From the NCBI RefSeq assembly GCF_036287215.1, contig NZ_CP142860.1, positions 558,001-622,000 on the forward strand: a DNA stretch of 64,000 bases, read 5' to 3'. Numbering within the stretch: position 1 is the first letter of the stretch; each line of letters begins with the position of its first letter. The translations under genes and the position numbers were made by a program. Positions 1 to 8,623 of the stretch are shown in pieces. The stretch comes from Caproiciproducens sp. CPB-2. Its GTDB lineage: Bacteria; Bacillota; Clostridia; Oscillospirales; Acutalibacteraceae. Below the pieces are notes generated by a model. It was not told where the DNA came from and made no database searches. It worked only from the letters and a program-made list of their open reading frames with translations.

Positions 1-545
1 AGCTAATCCCCTTTTCACCGCTGCGCGAAGAAAAGCTCCCGGCGCGCCTGCACGGGCTGATTCTGGGCGGCGGGTACCCGGAGCTATACGCGGAGGGGCT
101 TTCCCGAAACGAAGGAATGCGGCAAAGCGTGAAAGAGGCAATCGAAAGCGGGATGCCCTCCATTGCGGAATGCGGAGGTTTTCTGTACCTGCATGAGACG
201 ATGGAAAATCAGGAGGGGCAGGCCTTCCCGATGGCTGGCGCGGTAAAGGGAAGCTGCCGCTATAGGGGAAAGCTGGTCCGCTTCGGGTATATCGGCGTCC
301 GCGCGGAAACGGAAACCTTCCTGCCGAAGGGGACGGAAATCCGGGGACACGAGTTCCACTATTTTGACAGCACGGACAACGGAAGCGCCTGTCTGGCGCG
401 AAAACCGGTGTCGGGGCGGCAGTGGCGCTGTGTCCACGCCGGAAAAAATCACTGGTGGGGCTTTCCGCATCTGTATTATTACGCGAACCCGGCCTACGCG
501 GACCGTTTTTTAGGGAGGGCTGAAAGCTATGCACAGGGGTCATGA
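1..545 (+). CDS. cbiA: Cobyrinate a,c-diamide synthase, C-terminal part (5' end outside window)
   Basis: Open from the window edge (reading frame begins at base 3), about 180 residues. This is the class I glutamine amidotransferase half of CbiA/CobB, which amidates the a and c side chains of cobyrinate using glutamine and ATP in the cytoplasm. Visible signatures are GLILGGGYPELYA, the nucleophile region AECGGFLYL (Cys), and FPHLYYY near the end with the likely catalytic His. The ATP-binding N-terminal half lies upstream of the window. The stop overlaps the cbiQ start by 17 bp, so the two are probably translationally coupled in a cobalamin operon. Family assignment is secure; only the start is unseen. 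Confidence 0.93.
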   Translation, partial: LIPFSPLREEKLPARLHGLILGGGYPELYAEGLSRNEGMRQSVKEAIESGMPSIAECGGFLYLHETMENQEGQAFPMAGAVKGSCRYRGKLVRFGYIGVRAETETFLPKGTEIRGHEFHYFDSTDNGSACLARKPVSGRQWRCVHAGKNHWWGFPHLYYYANPAYADRFLGRAESYAQGS

Positions 546-1320
546 GATATCCGCCGATACCTATTCATATCTTTCCGCTTTAAGGGAGTGGAATACGACC
601 TATAAGGTCGCTTTCTCGGTGGGGGCGCTGGTGACGGTCGTCGCCGCCGATTCCGTCGGGGTTTCCGTCGTGACCCTCCTTTTTATGCTGTTCCTCAGCG
701 TGGGGGTGGGGAAAATCCCTGTAGGAGACTATTTCCGCCTGATGAAAATCCCTTTGGCCTTTATTCTGCTGGGGGGCGCGGCGATTACGGCCCAGTTCGG
801 CAGCGGCGCGGACAGCCTCTTTCGCACCCGGTTTTTTCTGACGAATCTGTACGTGACCCAAAGCAGCCTGACACTGGGGATACATGTGACCCTCAAAGCG
901 TTCTCGGCGGTCAGCGCGCTGTACCTGATGACGCTTTCCACCCCGATGGGGGAAATCATTTCCGTTTTCAGAAAAATCCGTGTGCCGGTTCTGATTCTGG
1001 AACTGATGCACCTGATTTACCGGTATATCTTCATTTTGTCGGAAACCAATCAGCGGCAGAAGGACGCCGCGGGGTCAAGGCTGGGGTACTGCGACCTGAA
1101 AACCTCCCTGCGCACCTTCAGCGGGGAGCTGGCGAATCTTTTGATCCTGTCCATGAAGAAGGCGGAAACGTATTACGACGCGATGGAAGCGCGGGGCTAT
1201 GAGGGAAACGCCCTGTTCTGGGAGGAAAAAAGGCCGCTGACGGCGGGGCAGCTACGATACGCCGGCCTGTATCTCGCGCTGCTTTTGGGAACCTTTTGTT
1301 TGATAGGGAGGAGGGGCTGA
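529..1320 (+). CDS. cbiQ: Cobalt ECF transporter T component CbiQ
   Basis: 263 residues, a multi-span integral membrane protein with hydrophobic stretches at roughly residues 28-60, 70-90, 110-135 and 240-260. CbiQ/EcfT proteins couple the ATPase to the substrate-specific CbiMN unit of group I ECF importers. The cytoplasmic region carries the coupling sequence MEARGYEGN, matching the A-R-G motif of EcfT proteins. The order cbiQ-cbiO-cbiM-cbiN is an intact cobalt importer. It overlaps cbiA upstream and abuts cbiO with no gap. Role: Co2+ uptake for corrin synthesis, inferred from the operon partners. Confidence 0.93.
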   Translation: MHRGHEISADTYSYLSALREWNTTYKVAFSVGALVTVVAADSVGVSVVTLLFMLFLSVGVGKIPVGDYFRLMKIPLAFILLGGAAITAQFGSGADSLFRTRFFLTNLYVTQSSLTLGIHVTLKAFSAVSALYLMTLSTPMGEIISVFRKIRVPVLILELMHLIYRYIFILSETNQRQKDAAGSRLGYCDLKTSLRTFSGELANLLILSMKKAETYYDAMEARGYEGNALFWEEKRPLTAGQLRYAGLYLALLLGTFCLIGRRG

Positions 1321-2142
1321 ATGAAAGAAAAAATTCTGGAGGCGGACCATCTTTCGTTTGCCTATGACAGGGACTGCGATGCGCTGAAGGACATCTGCCT
1401 TGCGATCTATCAGCGGGAAAAAATCGCCGTCCTTGGGGCAAACGGGGCCGGAAAAACCACTTTTTTTCTGAATCTGAACGGTGTGAGGGAGCCCACGGGC
1501 GGGGAAATCCGCTACCGCGGGGAAACGATCGGCAGGAAAAACATCAACCGGCTGCGGCGGAATGTGGGAATCGTCTTTCAGGACGCGGACAGTCAGATCA
1601 TCGCTTCCACGGTAAAGGCGGAGGTAGCCTTCGGGCCGCTGAATATGAAGCTTCCCCGGGAAGAGGTGGAGGAAAGGACCCTTCGCGCCGTCCGGGAAAT
1701 GAAGCTGGAGGATCACCTCCTGCGGCCGCCCCATTCCCTGAGCGGCGGGGAAAAGAAAAGGGTCAGCATCGCGGACATCCTGGCCATGGATTCCGAAGTC
1801 ATGATTTTTGACGAGCCGACCGCTTCCCTGGACCCGGTCAACGCGCAGGTGCTGGAAGAGGTTCTGGATCAGATCGGACAAAAGGGAAAAACCGTCCTGC
1901 TTTCCACGCACGACGTGGATTTTGCCTATCGCTTTGCGCAGCGGGTCCTGGTTTTCTGCGGCGGGGAGCTGATCGGCGACGGAACCGCGGAAGAAATCTT
2001 CCGCGACGAGTCCCTGCTCGGAAAAGCAAACCTGAAAAAGCCGGTCCTGATGCAGCTTTACGATCTGCTGAAAGAAAAGGGGAAAATCGGGAAAGCGGGA
2101 GCTTGCCCCAAAAGGATTTCCGATTTTGCCGCGCTGCTGTAA
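1321..2142 (+). CDS. cbiO: Cobalt ECF transporter ATPase CbiO
   Basis: 273 residues, ABC ATPase. Walker A is GANGAGKTT, the Q-loop region is VFQDADSQI, the signature is LSGGEKKRV, Walker B is VMIFDEPTASLDP and the switch His is in STHDVDF. It powers the CbiMNQ cobalt importer at the inner membrane face. The start directly follows the cbiQ stop, with a GGAGG inside the end of cbiQ. About 35 residues follow the switch region, as in ECF-type ATPases. Distinct from the ecfA1/ecfA2 pair at 28.6-30.4 kb, which serves another transporter. Confidence 0.93.
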   Translation: MKEKILEADHLSFAYDRDCDALKDICLAIYQREKIAVLGANGAGKTTFFLNLNGVREPTGGEIRYRGETIGRKNINRLRRNVGIVFQDADSQIIASTVKAEVAFGPLNMKLPREEVEERTLRAVREMKLEDHLLRPPHSLSGGEKKRVSIADILAMDSEVMIFDEPTASLDPVNAQVLEEVLDQIGQKGKTVLLSTHDVDFAYRFAQRVLVFCGGELIGDGTAEEIFRDESLLGKANLKKPVLMQLYDLLKEKGKIGKAGACPKRISDFAALL

Positions 2143-2200
2143 AGAATGGTAAACAAATTGATATTTGTTCCAGATAAAACGAAAAGAGAGGGTAATAACA

Positions 2201-2950
2201 ATGACAACGAAACAGAAAAAATGGATTGCTTCGCTGGCGGTCCTGTCGGGTATCGTGGGAATTACTCCGAATGCCTACGCGATGCACATTATGGAGGGCT
2301 ACCTTGCGCCTCAGTACTGTATTGCCTGGGGAGTGCTGTGCATTCCCTTCTTAGTGACCGGATACCTGTCCATCAACAAAAAGCTGAAAGAAAACAGGAA
2401 GAACATCACACTGCTCGCCATGGCGGGGGCGTTTATCTTCGTGATTTCCTCCCTGAAAATTCCGTCCGTAACGGGAAGCTGTTCCCATATGACGGGTACG
2501 GGGCTGGGCGCGATTCTGTTCGGGCCCACGGCCGTCGGCATTTTAGGCATCATCGTCCTGATCTTTCAGGCGATTCTGCTTGCGCACGGCGGGCTGACCA
2601 CGCTGGGGGCCAACACCTTTTCCATGGCCATTGCCGGCCCGCTGCTCAGCTACGGAATTTTCCTGCTGTGCAGAAAGCTGAAAGTGAACCGTTATATCGG
2701 CATTTTTCTGGCGGCGTTTCTGGGCGACCTCTTTACTTACTGCGTCACAAGCTTTCAGCTCGCGGTCGCCTATCCTTCCGCGGAGGGAGGTGCTATGGCG
2801 TCGGCCGGGAAGTTCCTCGGCGTTTTTGCGCCGACGCAGCTGCCCCTTGCCGTTCTGGAGGGCATTCTGACCGTCCTGATCATGATCGCGCTGAAAACAT
2901 ACGCTACCCCGGAGCTGAAAATGCTGAAATTGAACATGGAGGAGAAATAA
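2201..2950 (+). CDS. cbiM: Cobalt ECF transporter S component CbiM
   Basis: 249 residues. A signal-like N-terminus ends in NAYA, followed by MHIMEGYL. Mature CbiM/NikM proteins begin Met-His, and that His coordinates the metal, so the sequence predicts processing just before MHIMEG. About six further hydrophobic segments follow. The start at 2201 is chosen because AGAGAGGG lies at the right distance; an upstream in-frame ATG at 2165 has no good ribosome-binding site. It is followed one base later by cbiN, its obligate partner. Substrate Co2+ is inferred from the cbi context; Ni2+ is the alternative in this family. Confidence 0.92.
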   Translation: MTTKQKKWIASLAVLSGIVGITPNAYAMHIMEGYLAPQYCIAWGVLCIPFLVTGYLSINKKLKENRKNITLLAMAGAFIFVISSLKIPSVTGSCSHMTGTGLGAILFGPTAVGILGIIVLIFQAILLAHGGLTTLGANTFSMAIAGPLLSYGIFLLCRKLKVNRYIGIFLAAFLGDLFTYCVTSFQLAVAYPSAEGGAMASAGKFLGVFAPTQLPLAVLEGILTVLIMIALKTYATPELKMLKLNMEEK

Positions 2951-2951
2951 G

Positions 2952-3269
2952 ATGAGTAAGACGAAAAAAACGGTTGTCGCGTTGATCCTTGCAGCGGTTT
3001 TCATCGCTTTTGTCCCGCTGTTCGCTTTAAAGGGCGCGGAATTCGGCGGCTCCGACGACGCGGGCAGCGGCATGGTGGAGCAAATCGCGGGGAACTATGA
3101 GCCCTGGTTCACGCCGGTATTGGAGACCGCGATTCACGGGGAGCTGCCGGGCGAAGTGGAAAGCCTTCTGTTCTGCCTGCAGACGGGCGTCGGCGTCGGA
3201 ATCATCGCTTTCCTGATGGGGCGCCTGGTCGAACGTAAAAAATGGACGAACGGTAAGGAGAACGAATGA
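2952..3269 (+). CDS. cbiN: Cobalt transporter accessory protein CbiN
   Basis: 105 residues with a transmembrane helix at each end (about 8-26 and 75-95) and an extracytoplasmic loop containing NYEPWFTPV, typical of CbiN. CbiN contacts CbiM and is needed for metal loading in CbiMNQO systems. The stop overlaps the cbiK start (ATGA-type overlap at 3266). Membrane topology and operon position both agree with the call. Confidence 0.9.
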   Translation: MSKTKKTVVALILAAVFIAFVPLFALKGAEFGGSDDAGSGMVEQIAGNYEPWFTPVLETAIHGELPGEVESLLFCLQTGVGVGIIAFLMGRLVERKKWTNGKENE

Positions 3270-4045
3270 AGCAGGGAATTCTGATCGTCAGCTTTGGGAC
3301 CACCTATCGGGAAACCAGAGAGAAAAACATTGAAAAAATCGCTCGGACAGTCCGGGAAGCTTTCCCGGACTGGAGCGTTTATCAGGCGTATTCCAGCAAT
3401 ATTGTGAGAAGTATCCTGGAAAAAAGGGACCGTATTATCATCCGCGACGTCAGGGAGACATTGCGGCAGATGAAGCGGGACGGAATCACCCGCGCCGCTG
3501 TTTTGCCGACTCATTTGATAGACGGTATTGAAAACGGTAAAATGAAGTGTACAATAGAAGAATGCAGGGAACTGTTTTCCGAAATAAAAACAGCCCGCGT
3601 GCTCCTGGGCAGCGAAGCCGATTACGCCGCCGCCGCCAAAGCGCTGTGGCAGGAAATCGGGGAAGCGGCGGGAGACGACCCCGTTGTCCTGATGGGGCAC
3701 GGCTCCCCGCATGAGGCGGACGGCAGCTATGCAAAGCTGGAAAAGCAGCTGCGGGCCTGTTCCGGCAAAGAAATCCACATTGCCACGGTGGATGGCTCCG
3801 TTGCCGTTGCGGATGTGATTCAAAAGCTGAACGCCTCCGCGCGAAAAAGAAAGCGCGTGCTGGTGCTGCCGCTGATGCTGGTGGCGGGCGACCATGCGGT
3901 CAACGATATGGCGGGGGAACAGGACTCCTTTGCGTCAAATCTGAGAGCGGCAGGCTGCGAGCCGGAATGTATCCGGAAGGGAATCGGCGAATACGAAGGC
4001 ATCCGCGAGCTTTATATCAACCATTTAAGAGAGGTAATCGGGTAA
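3266..4045 (+). CDS. cbiK: Anaerobic sirohydrochlorin cobaltochelatase CbiK
   Basis: 259 residues, the normal length for the ATP-independent class II chelatase that inserts Co2+ into sirohydrochlorin in the early-cobalt (anaerobic) B12 pathway. The N-terminus ILIVSFGTTYRETRE is typical. GHGSPHEAD places a His at residue 145, and a second candidate metal ligand is His210 in AGDHAVND; both correspond to active-site His of characterised CbiK. It lies between the cobalt importer and a BtuFCD-like importer, so imported cobalt can be used directly. No signal peptide, so cytoplasmic. Confidence 0.93.
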   Translation: MKQGILIVSFGTTYRETREKNIEKIARTVREAFPDWSVYQAYSSNIVRSILEKRDRIIIRDVRETLRQMKRDGITRAAVLPTHLIDGIENGKMKCTIEECRELFSEIKTARVLLGSEADYAAAAKALWQEIGEAAGDDPVVLMGHGSPHEADGSYAKLEKQLRACSGKEIHIATVDGSVAVADVIQKLNASARKRKRVLVLPLMLVAGDHAVNDMAGEQDSFASNLRAAGCEPECIRKGIGEYEGIRELYINHLREVIG

Positions 4046-4050
4046 AAAGT

Positions 4051-4998
4051 ATGAAAACAGCAGGGAAAATCATGGCGTTCGTGTTGGGCTTATGCCTTCT
4101 TTACGGATGCGGAAAAACAGAACCCAATACGGCAAGCTCCTCCCAGTCCCCGTCTTCGGCGGCGAGCGCCGTTACGTTCACCGACGATCTGGGGGTCCGG
4201 GTGACGGTGGACCGCCCGAAAAAGACGGCGGTGCTGTCCGCGAGCTATGCGGACGCCTGGCAGCTGGCCGGCGGAACCGTCGCGGCCTATACGGACGACG
4301 CGAAGGGTACGATTCCAATCAAAGAGGACATGCTCAACCTTGGGAAACTCAACACCCCGAATGTGGAGAGCATGATTGCGGATAAAATCGATTTCGTGAT
4401 TTTGTCCGGCGCGATTTCGGAGCATGTAAAGCTGAGAAATACGCTGGAAAGCGCGGGGATCAAAACCGCTTATTTCAAAGTGGAAACCTTTGAGGATTAT
4501 GCAAAAATGATGAAAACGCTGACCGATATCACCGGCAGGGCGGACCTGTACAAAAAAAACGTGTCGGATCTGCAGGCGGAAATTCAGAAACAGATCGCCA
4601 GAGCGGATGGAAGCCGTCCCACGGTGCTGTTCCTGCGGGCGTATTCCACCGGGGTAAAGGCCAAAGGCAGCGACAGCATGACGGGGAAAATGCTGAAGGA
4701 CCTCGGCTGTGTGAATATCGCCGACCAAAAGGGCAGCCTGCTGGATAATCTGAGCATGGAAGCGATCGTCGCCGCGGACCCGGATTTTATTTTTGTGACG
4801 ACCATGGGGGAATCCCGGGAAGCCGCGCTCGGTATGGTCGATCAGCTCCTGATTTCCAATCCCGCGTGGAGCGGGCTGACGGCGGTAAAGGAAAAGCATT
4901 ATTATGTTCTTCCGAAGGAGCTGTTTCATTTGAAGCCGAATAAGCGCTGGGGAGAAAGCTATCAGATATTGGCGGACGATTTATATGGAAAAAAGTAG
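4051..4998 (+). CDS. ABC transporter substrate-binding lipoprotein (BtuF/FepB-like)
   Basis: 315 residues. A hydrophobic signal ending in the lipobox LLYGC predicts a membrane-anchored lipoprotein. A Ser/Ala-rich linker follows, then a type III periplasmic-binding fold: VTFTDDLGVRVTVDRPKK opens the domain and LNTPNVESMIADKIDFVI marks the helical backbone region. The start at 4051 is chosen by the signal peptide. With the next two genes it forms a complete importer inside a cobalamin operon, so the ligand is probably a corrinoid. Iron-siderophore or haem complexes use the same family, and the ligand cannot be read from sequence. Confidence 0.85.
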   Translation: MKTAGKIMAFVLGLCLLYGCGKTEPNTASSSQSPSSAASAVTFTDDLGVRVTVDRPKKTAVLSASYADAWQLAGGTVAAYTDDAKGTIPIKEDMLNLGKLNTPNVESMIADKIDFVILSGAISEHVKLRNTLESAGIKTAYFKVETFEDYAKMMKTLTDITGRADLYKKNVSDLQAEIQKQIARADGSRPTVLFLRAYSTGVKAKGSDSMTGKMLKDLGCVNIADQKGSLLDNLSMEAIVAADPDFIFVTTMGESREAALGMVDQLLISNPAWSGLTAVKEKHYYVLPKELFHLKPNKRWGESYQILADDLYGKK

Positions 4999-5992
4999 AC
5001 AATCGGTCAGGGCGCAAAAAAGAATAGCGATCATGCTGCTTCTGCTTCTGCTGATGACGGGAATCGGCATTCTGGGCGGGTCGGCAAAAATATCCCTTGC
5101 GGATTTCCGGGAGCTGTTTTCCGGGCGGGAGGCGACGGCCGCCGGGCGGATTCTCCTTTACGTCCGTCTGCCCCGCGTGGCGGGCGCCGTCGTTGCGGGA
5201 ACGGCTTTGGCTGTGGCGGGGGCCGTGATCCAGACCGTTTTGAACAATCCGCTCGCCGGGCCGAATATTATCGGCGTAAATTCCGGGGCAGGATTCGCGG
5301 TGGTCCTGTGCGGCATCCTGCTGCCGAAATCATATGCCGCTCTGCCGGCGGCCGCGTTCGCAGGGGCTTTCGTTACCGTTCTGTTTGTCTTTTATCTCGG
5401 GAAAAAGACCGGTTCCTCCAAAATCACGCTGGTCCTTGCGGGCGTCGCGATCAACAGCTTTCTGAACGGGGCGACGGACGCGGTCAATACGCTCAGCGAA
5501 GAATCGCTGATTTCGGCCAACATGTTTAAAATCGGGGGATTGAACGGGGTCAACGCCCAGGTTCTGAAATACGCGTCCGTCCTTGTCGTCGCCGCCGTTC
5601 TGGCGGTGCTGCTGCTCCACAACGAGCTGGAGGTGCTGTCGCTGGGGGAAGAAACGGCAAAGACGCTGGGACTGCCGGTTTCCTTTTACCGCTTTCTGTT
5701 CCTGATGCTGGCGGCCGTCCTGTGCGGCGCGGCGGTCAGCTTTGCCGGGCTTCTGGGATTTGTGGGGCTGATTGTTCCCCACATCGCAAGGCTTTTGGTA
5801 GGGGAGGAATCGAAATACTTGATTCTCTCCTCCGCCATTCTGGGCGCGCTGTTTCTGCTGATCTGCGATTTTATAGCCCGGACCTGCTTCGCCCCGTTCG
5901 AGCTGCCGGTGGGGATCATCTTATCCTTTGTGGGAGCGCCGTTCTTTGTCTGGCTGCTGTTCCGCCGGAAAAGGGGGAACCGCAATGCTTAA
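4985..5992 (+). CDS. FecCD-family ABC transporter permease (BtuC-like)
   Basis: 335 residues and about ten hydrophobic helices. Family signatures include RLPRVAGAVVAGTALAVAGA near residue 60, NPLAGPNIIGVNSGA, and LLGFVGLIVPHIARLLVG near the C-terminus, the cytoplasmic loop that docks the ATPase. It overlaps the lipoprotein gene upstream by 14 bp and the ATPase gene downstream by 8 bp, so the three are co-translated. Probably imports a corrinoid given the operon; iron chelates are the alternative. Confidence 0.88.
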   Translation: MEKSRQSVRAQKRIAIMLLLLLLMTGIGILGGSAKISLADFRELFSGREATAAGRILLYVRLPRVAGAVVAGTALAVAGAVIQTVLNNPLAGPNIIGVNSGAGFAVVLCGILLPKSYAALPAAAFAGAFVTVLFVFYLGKKTGSSKITLVLAGVAINSFLNGATDAVNTLSEESLISANMFKIGGLNGVNAQVLKYASVLVVAAVLAVLLLHNELEVLSLGEETAKTLGLPVSFYRFLFLMLAAVLCGAAVSFAGLLGFVGLIVPHIARLLVGEESKYLILSSAILGALFLLICDFIARTCFAPFELPVGIILSFVGAPFFVWLLFRRKRGNRNA

Positions 5993-6767
5993 GCTGGAGA
6001 ACGTCTCCGCGGGCTACGGAAAGACGCCGGTGATCAGAGGAATTAACGCGGAGTTTGAAGAAGGCCGGATCACCACGATCGTAGGGCCGAACGGAAGCGG
6101 GAAAAGCACCCTGCTGAAGGCGGCGGTCAACCTCTGCGAGGTGCAGGAGGGGACCGTGTACCTGAAAGGGAAAAAAAGGGAGGAAATCGGAAACAGGAAA
6201 TTCGCGCAGCAGGTTTCCTATCTTCCGCAAAGCCACGCCGCCGGGGCGATCACCGTCGGCAGAATGGTGCTGCACGGCAGGTTTCCCTACCTTTCCTATC
6301 CCAGGCGTTACGGCAAAGAGGATTATGAGTTCTGCCGCAAGGCGATGGAAAAAACCGGCATCCTGCCGCTGCGGGACAAGAAGGTGGACGAGCTTTCCGG
6401 CGGCCAGAGGCAGAAGGTCTATCTGGCAATGGCGCTTTCGGGGGAAACGGACGTGTTTTTATTCGACGAACCGACCACTTATCTGGATATTCGCTATCAG
6501 CTGGAGCTGCTGCAGCTGATGGAACAGCTGAAAGAGCAGGGAAAAGCGGTGGTGACGGTTTTGCACGATCTGGATATCGCCATGCGGGTTTCGGATTCCG
6601 TCATTGTCATGCAGGACGGGAAAATCGTCCAAACGGGGACTCCGGAGGAAATCCAGTCGAGCGGGATGATCGAAAAGGTTTTTCAGATCACGGCGCAAAG
6701 CTTCGTGGATGAAGCGGGGAAAAAGCATTTTTATTTTGAGCGGCAGGAAAGGCAAAGGGAGCAATGA
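5985..6767 (+). CDS. ABC transporter ATP-binding protein (BtuD/FecE-like)
   Basis: 260 residues. Walker A GPNGSGKST, Q-loop YLPQSHA, signature LSGGQRQKV, Walker B VFLFDEPTTYLDI and switch His in TVLHDLDIA are all intact. AGAITVGRMVLHGRFPYLSY is typical of the FecE/BtuD group. The start at 5985 (MLKLENVSAGYGK) is preceded by AAGGGGG; longer in-frame starts overlap the permease without a binding site. It ends overlapping cbiL by 4 bp. It energises the preceding permease. Confidence 0.88.
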   Translation: MLKLENVSAGYGKTPVIRGINAEFEEGRITTIVGPNGSGKSTLLKAAVNLCEVQEGTVYLKGKKREEIGNRKFAQQVSYLPQSHAAGAITVGRMVLHGRFPYLSYPRRYGKEDYEFCRKAMEKTGILPLRDKKVDELSGGQRQKVYLAMALSGETDVFLFDEPTTYLDIRYQLELLQLMEQLKEQGKAVVTVLHDLDIAMRVSDSVIVMQDGKIVQTGTPEEIQSSGMIEKVFQITAQSFVDEAGKKHFYFERQERQREQ

Positions 6768-7504
6768 GTAAAATTTTATACGGGATCGGAGTAGGCCCGG
6801 GCGACCCGGAACTGCTGACAATCAAGGCGCTGCGGTGTATTGGGGAAAGCGACGTCGTCGTTCTTCCGGCTCGAACGCGGGAAGAATGCTACGCCTATCA
6901 GATCGTCAAACAGGCTTGCCCGAAGATAGAAGAAAAGGAAATTGCCTGCCTGCCCTTTCCAATGATCAGGGAAAAAGCAGGGTTGAAGAAGGCGCACGAC
7001 GAGGTTTATGAAAAAATCGAGGGCTTTCTGCGGGCGGACAAAACGGTGGCTTTTCTCACCATCGGCGACCCCTGCGTGTACTCCACCTACAGCTATGTCC
7101 ACAGCAGGGTTCTGGAAAGCGGAGGCAGGGCCGTCCTCATCAACGGCGTGCCCTCCTTCTGCGCGGCCGCGGCCGCGCTCGGCATCGCTCTGGGCGGCAG
7201 CCGGGATGAAATCCATATTATCCCCGCTTCCTACGGTATCGGGCATACCCTGAGCCTTCAGGGGACGAAAATTTACATGAAATCGGGGAAAAAGCTGGCG
7301 GAGCTGAAGAAAATGCTGGTGGAATTCCCAAAAGCCGATCAGATGGAGGTTTACTCCGTTTCCAACTGCGGAATGGAAAACGAGTCCGTCCGCGCCGGGG
7401 CGGAAAATCTCGACCCGGAAAGCGGCTATCTGACGATTGTCATCGTAAAGGAAAAGCCAAAGCGAACACTGCCCCCGACAGCGGAAAGGACGAATGTATA
7501 CTGA
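6764..7504 (+). CDS. cbiL: Precorrin-2 / cobalt-precorrin-2 C20-methyltransferase
   Basis: 246 residues, tetrapyrrole methylase family. The N-terminal GVGPGDPELLTIKALR is the SAM-binding P-loop of the family, and TIGDPCVYSTYSYV (about 98-111) is the CbiL/CobI-type motif. Methylates C20 of cobalt-precorrin-2, the step after CbiK. The ATGA overlap with the ATPase gene makes it the last gene of the operon in this window. The following gene starts 46 bp later and is unrelated. Confidence 0.9.
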   Translation: MSKILYGIGVGPGDPELLTIKALRCIGESDVVVLPARTREECYAYQIVKQACPKIEEKEIACLPFPMIREKAGLKKAHDEVYEKIEGFLRADKTVAFLTIGDPCVYSTYSYVHSRVLESGGRAVLINGVPSFCAAAAALGIALGGSRDEIHIIPASYGIGHTLSLQGTKIYMKSGKKLAELKKMLVEFPKADQMEVYSVSNCGMENESVRAGAENLDPESGYLTIVIVKEKPKRTLPPTAERTNVY

Positions 7505-7550
7505 CCTGGGAAAGAGATCGCCAAAACAGGCATTTTAAAGGAGAAAGTAT

Positions 7551-7922
7551 ATGAATACCCAAATCAAAGAAAAAAACGGTGTTAAAATAGCGGTGGTGAA
7601 CAGCGGGGAAACGCTGATTTCCGACGGCCAGTCCGCTTTGGACTGGATGATGTCTGTTCAGTATGAAACGGGATGCAGCCGCATTGCGCTCAACAAAGAA
7701 GCGATTGCCGACGATTTCTTTATTTTGAGTTCCGGTGTGGCGGGAGAAATTCTGCAGAAATTCATCAATTATCATATCAAATTTGCGGTCTACGGCGATT
7801 TTTCAAAATACACCAGCAAACCGCTCAGGGACTTTATTTATGAAAGCAATCAGGGGAGAGATATTTTCTTTGTACCGACCGAAGAGGATGCCGCAGAAAA
7901 GCTCGGCGGCGTATCGTTATAA
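7551..7922 (+). CDS. DUF4180 domain protein
   Basis: 123 residues of unknown function, matching the DUF4180 family (core NSGETLISDGQSALDWMMS, then IALNKEAIADDFFILSSG and the C-terminal RDIFFVPTEEDA). Cytoplasmic, no signal or membrane segment. The start has AAAGGAGAAAG eight bases upstream. It is convergent with the Nim-like gene and the two stop regions overlap by 6 bp. Function is not known; some relatives sit near stress genes. Confidence 0.75.
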   Translation: MNTQIKEKNGVKIAVVNSGETLISDGQSALDWMMSVQYETGCSRIALNKEAIADDFFILSSGVAGEILQKFINYHIKFAVYGDFSKYTSKPLRDFIYESNQGRDIFFVPTEEDAAEKLGGVSL

Positions 7923-8387
7923 ATGCTCCTTGCAGGCCAGCTCCCTGACCTCCAGCTTAAAGACGGCGACGGCCCTGACGGCGGCGTCCGGAAAAGCCCA
8001 GTCGTTTTTTTCGGAATAATGCGACATAATCAGCTGCAGGGCGGCCCTTTTTTCCGTGTCGTCCGTGACAAGGCCGACTGTTCCGTCGCCGATCACGCTT
8101 TGGTAGCGGAAGGAATAATTACAGGCCGTTTCTGCGCCGGTCACCTCGTGGCCGGTGTCCAGTTCAAAGCCGGCGCGGCCGGTCCGGTTGATCAAATCGA
8201 TTTTTCTGCCTTCCTTTGCCCCATGGAAATAGAAGCACCTTTTTTCTCCTTTGACCTCGTATCCAAAATTGAGGGGAACAATGTAAACCCCGTTTTCATC
8301 GGCAAAACCCAGCCGGCAGCAGTCGCAGGCCGCGATGATCCCGTCGATCTTCCGCAAATCCGTGATTTCCCTGTCTTTTCTTCTCAT
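7917..8387 (-). CDS. Pyridoxamine 5'-phosphate oxidase-like (NimA-type) flavoprotein
   Basis: 156 residues, split-barrel FMN-binding fold of the NimA group. Features are the N-terminal MRRKDREITD, CDCCRLGFADENGVYIVPLNFGY, then FYFHGAKEGRKIDLI with the conserved His-x-Ala-xx-Gly, and YSFRYQSVIGDG. Relatives include 5-nitroimidazole reductases, but most such genes have no proven substrate. Transcribed leftward; its start faces a roughly 236 bp gap before the next plus-strand gene. Confidence 0.8.
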   Translation of the reverse strand: MRRKDREITDLRKIDGIIAACDCCRLGFADENGVYIVPLNFGYEVKGEKRCFYFHGAKEGRKIDLINRTGRAGFELDTGHEVTGAETACNYSFRYQSVIGDGTVGLVTDDTEKRAALQLIMSHYSEKNDWAFPDAAVRAVAVFKLEVRELACKEHL

Positions 8388-8623
8388 AATGATACCCTCC
8401 GTTTTTTATTTTCCAAGTTATGGATTTTTTTGAAATTTCCGGTTTCCCACAGGCTGAAAAAGCTCATGGGATCCTAAGGATTCTGTTTTATTTCAGATTT
8501 CAATATTTAATAATTTTCCCATTTCCTGTTGTAAAAAGCCGTTCAATGGACAAAATACTTTCGGAAGTCAATATGATTCTGACTTTCCATTAAAAAGTTC
8601 AATCAAACAGGAGATGCAAAAAA

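Noticed and set aside
2146..2955. A plus-strand frame overlapping cbiM
   Set aside because: cbiM in the other frame is a clear family member with signal peptide and metal motif; this frame has no similarity.
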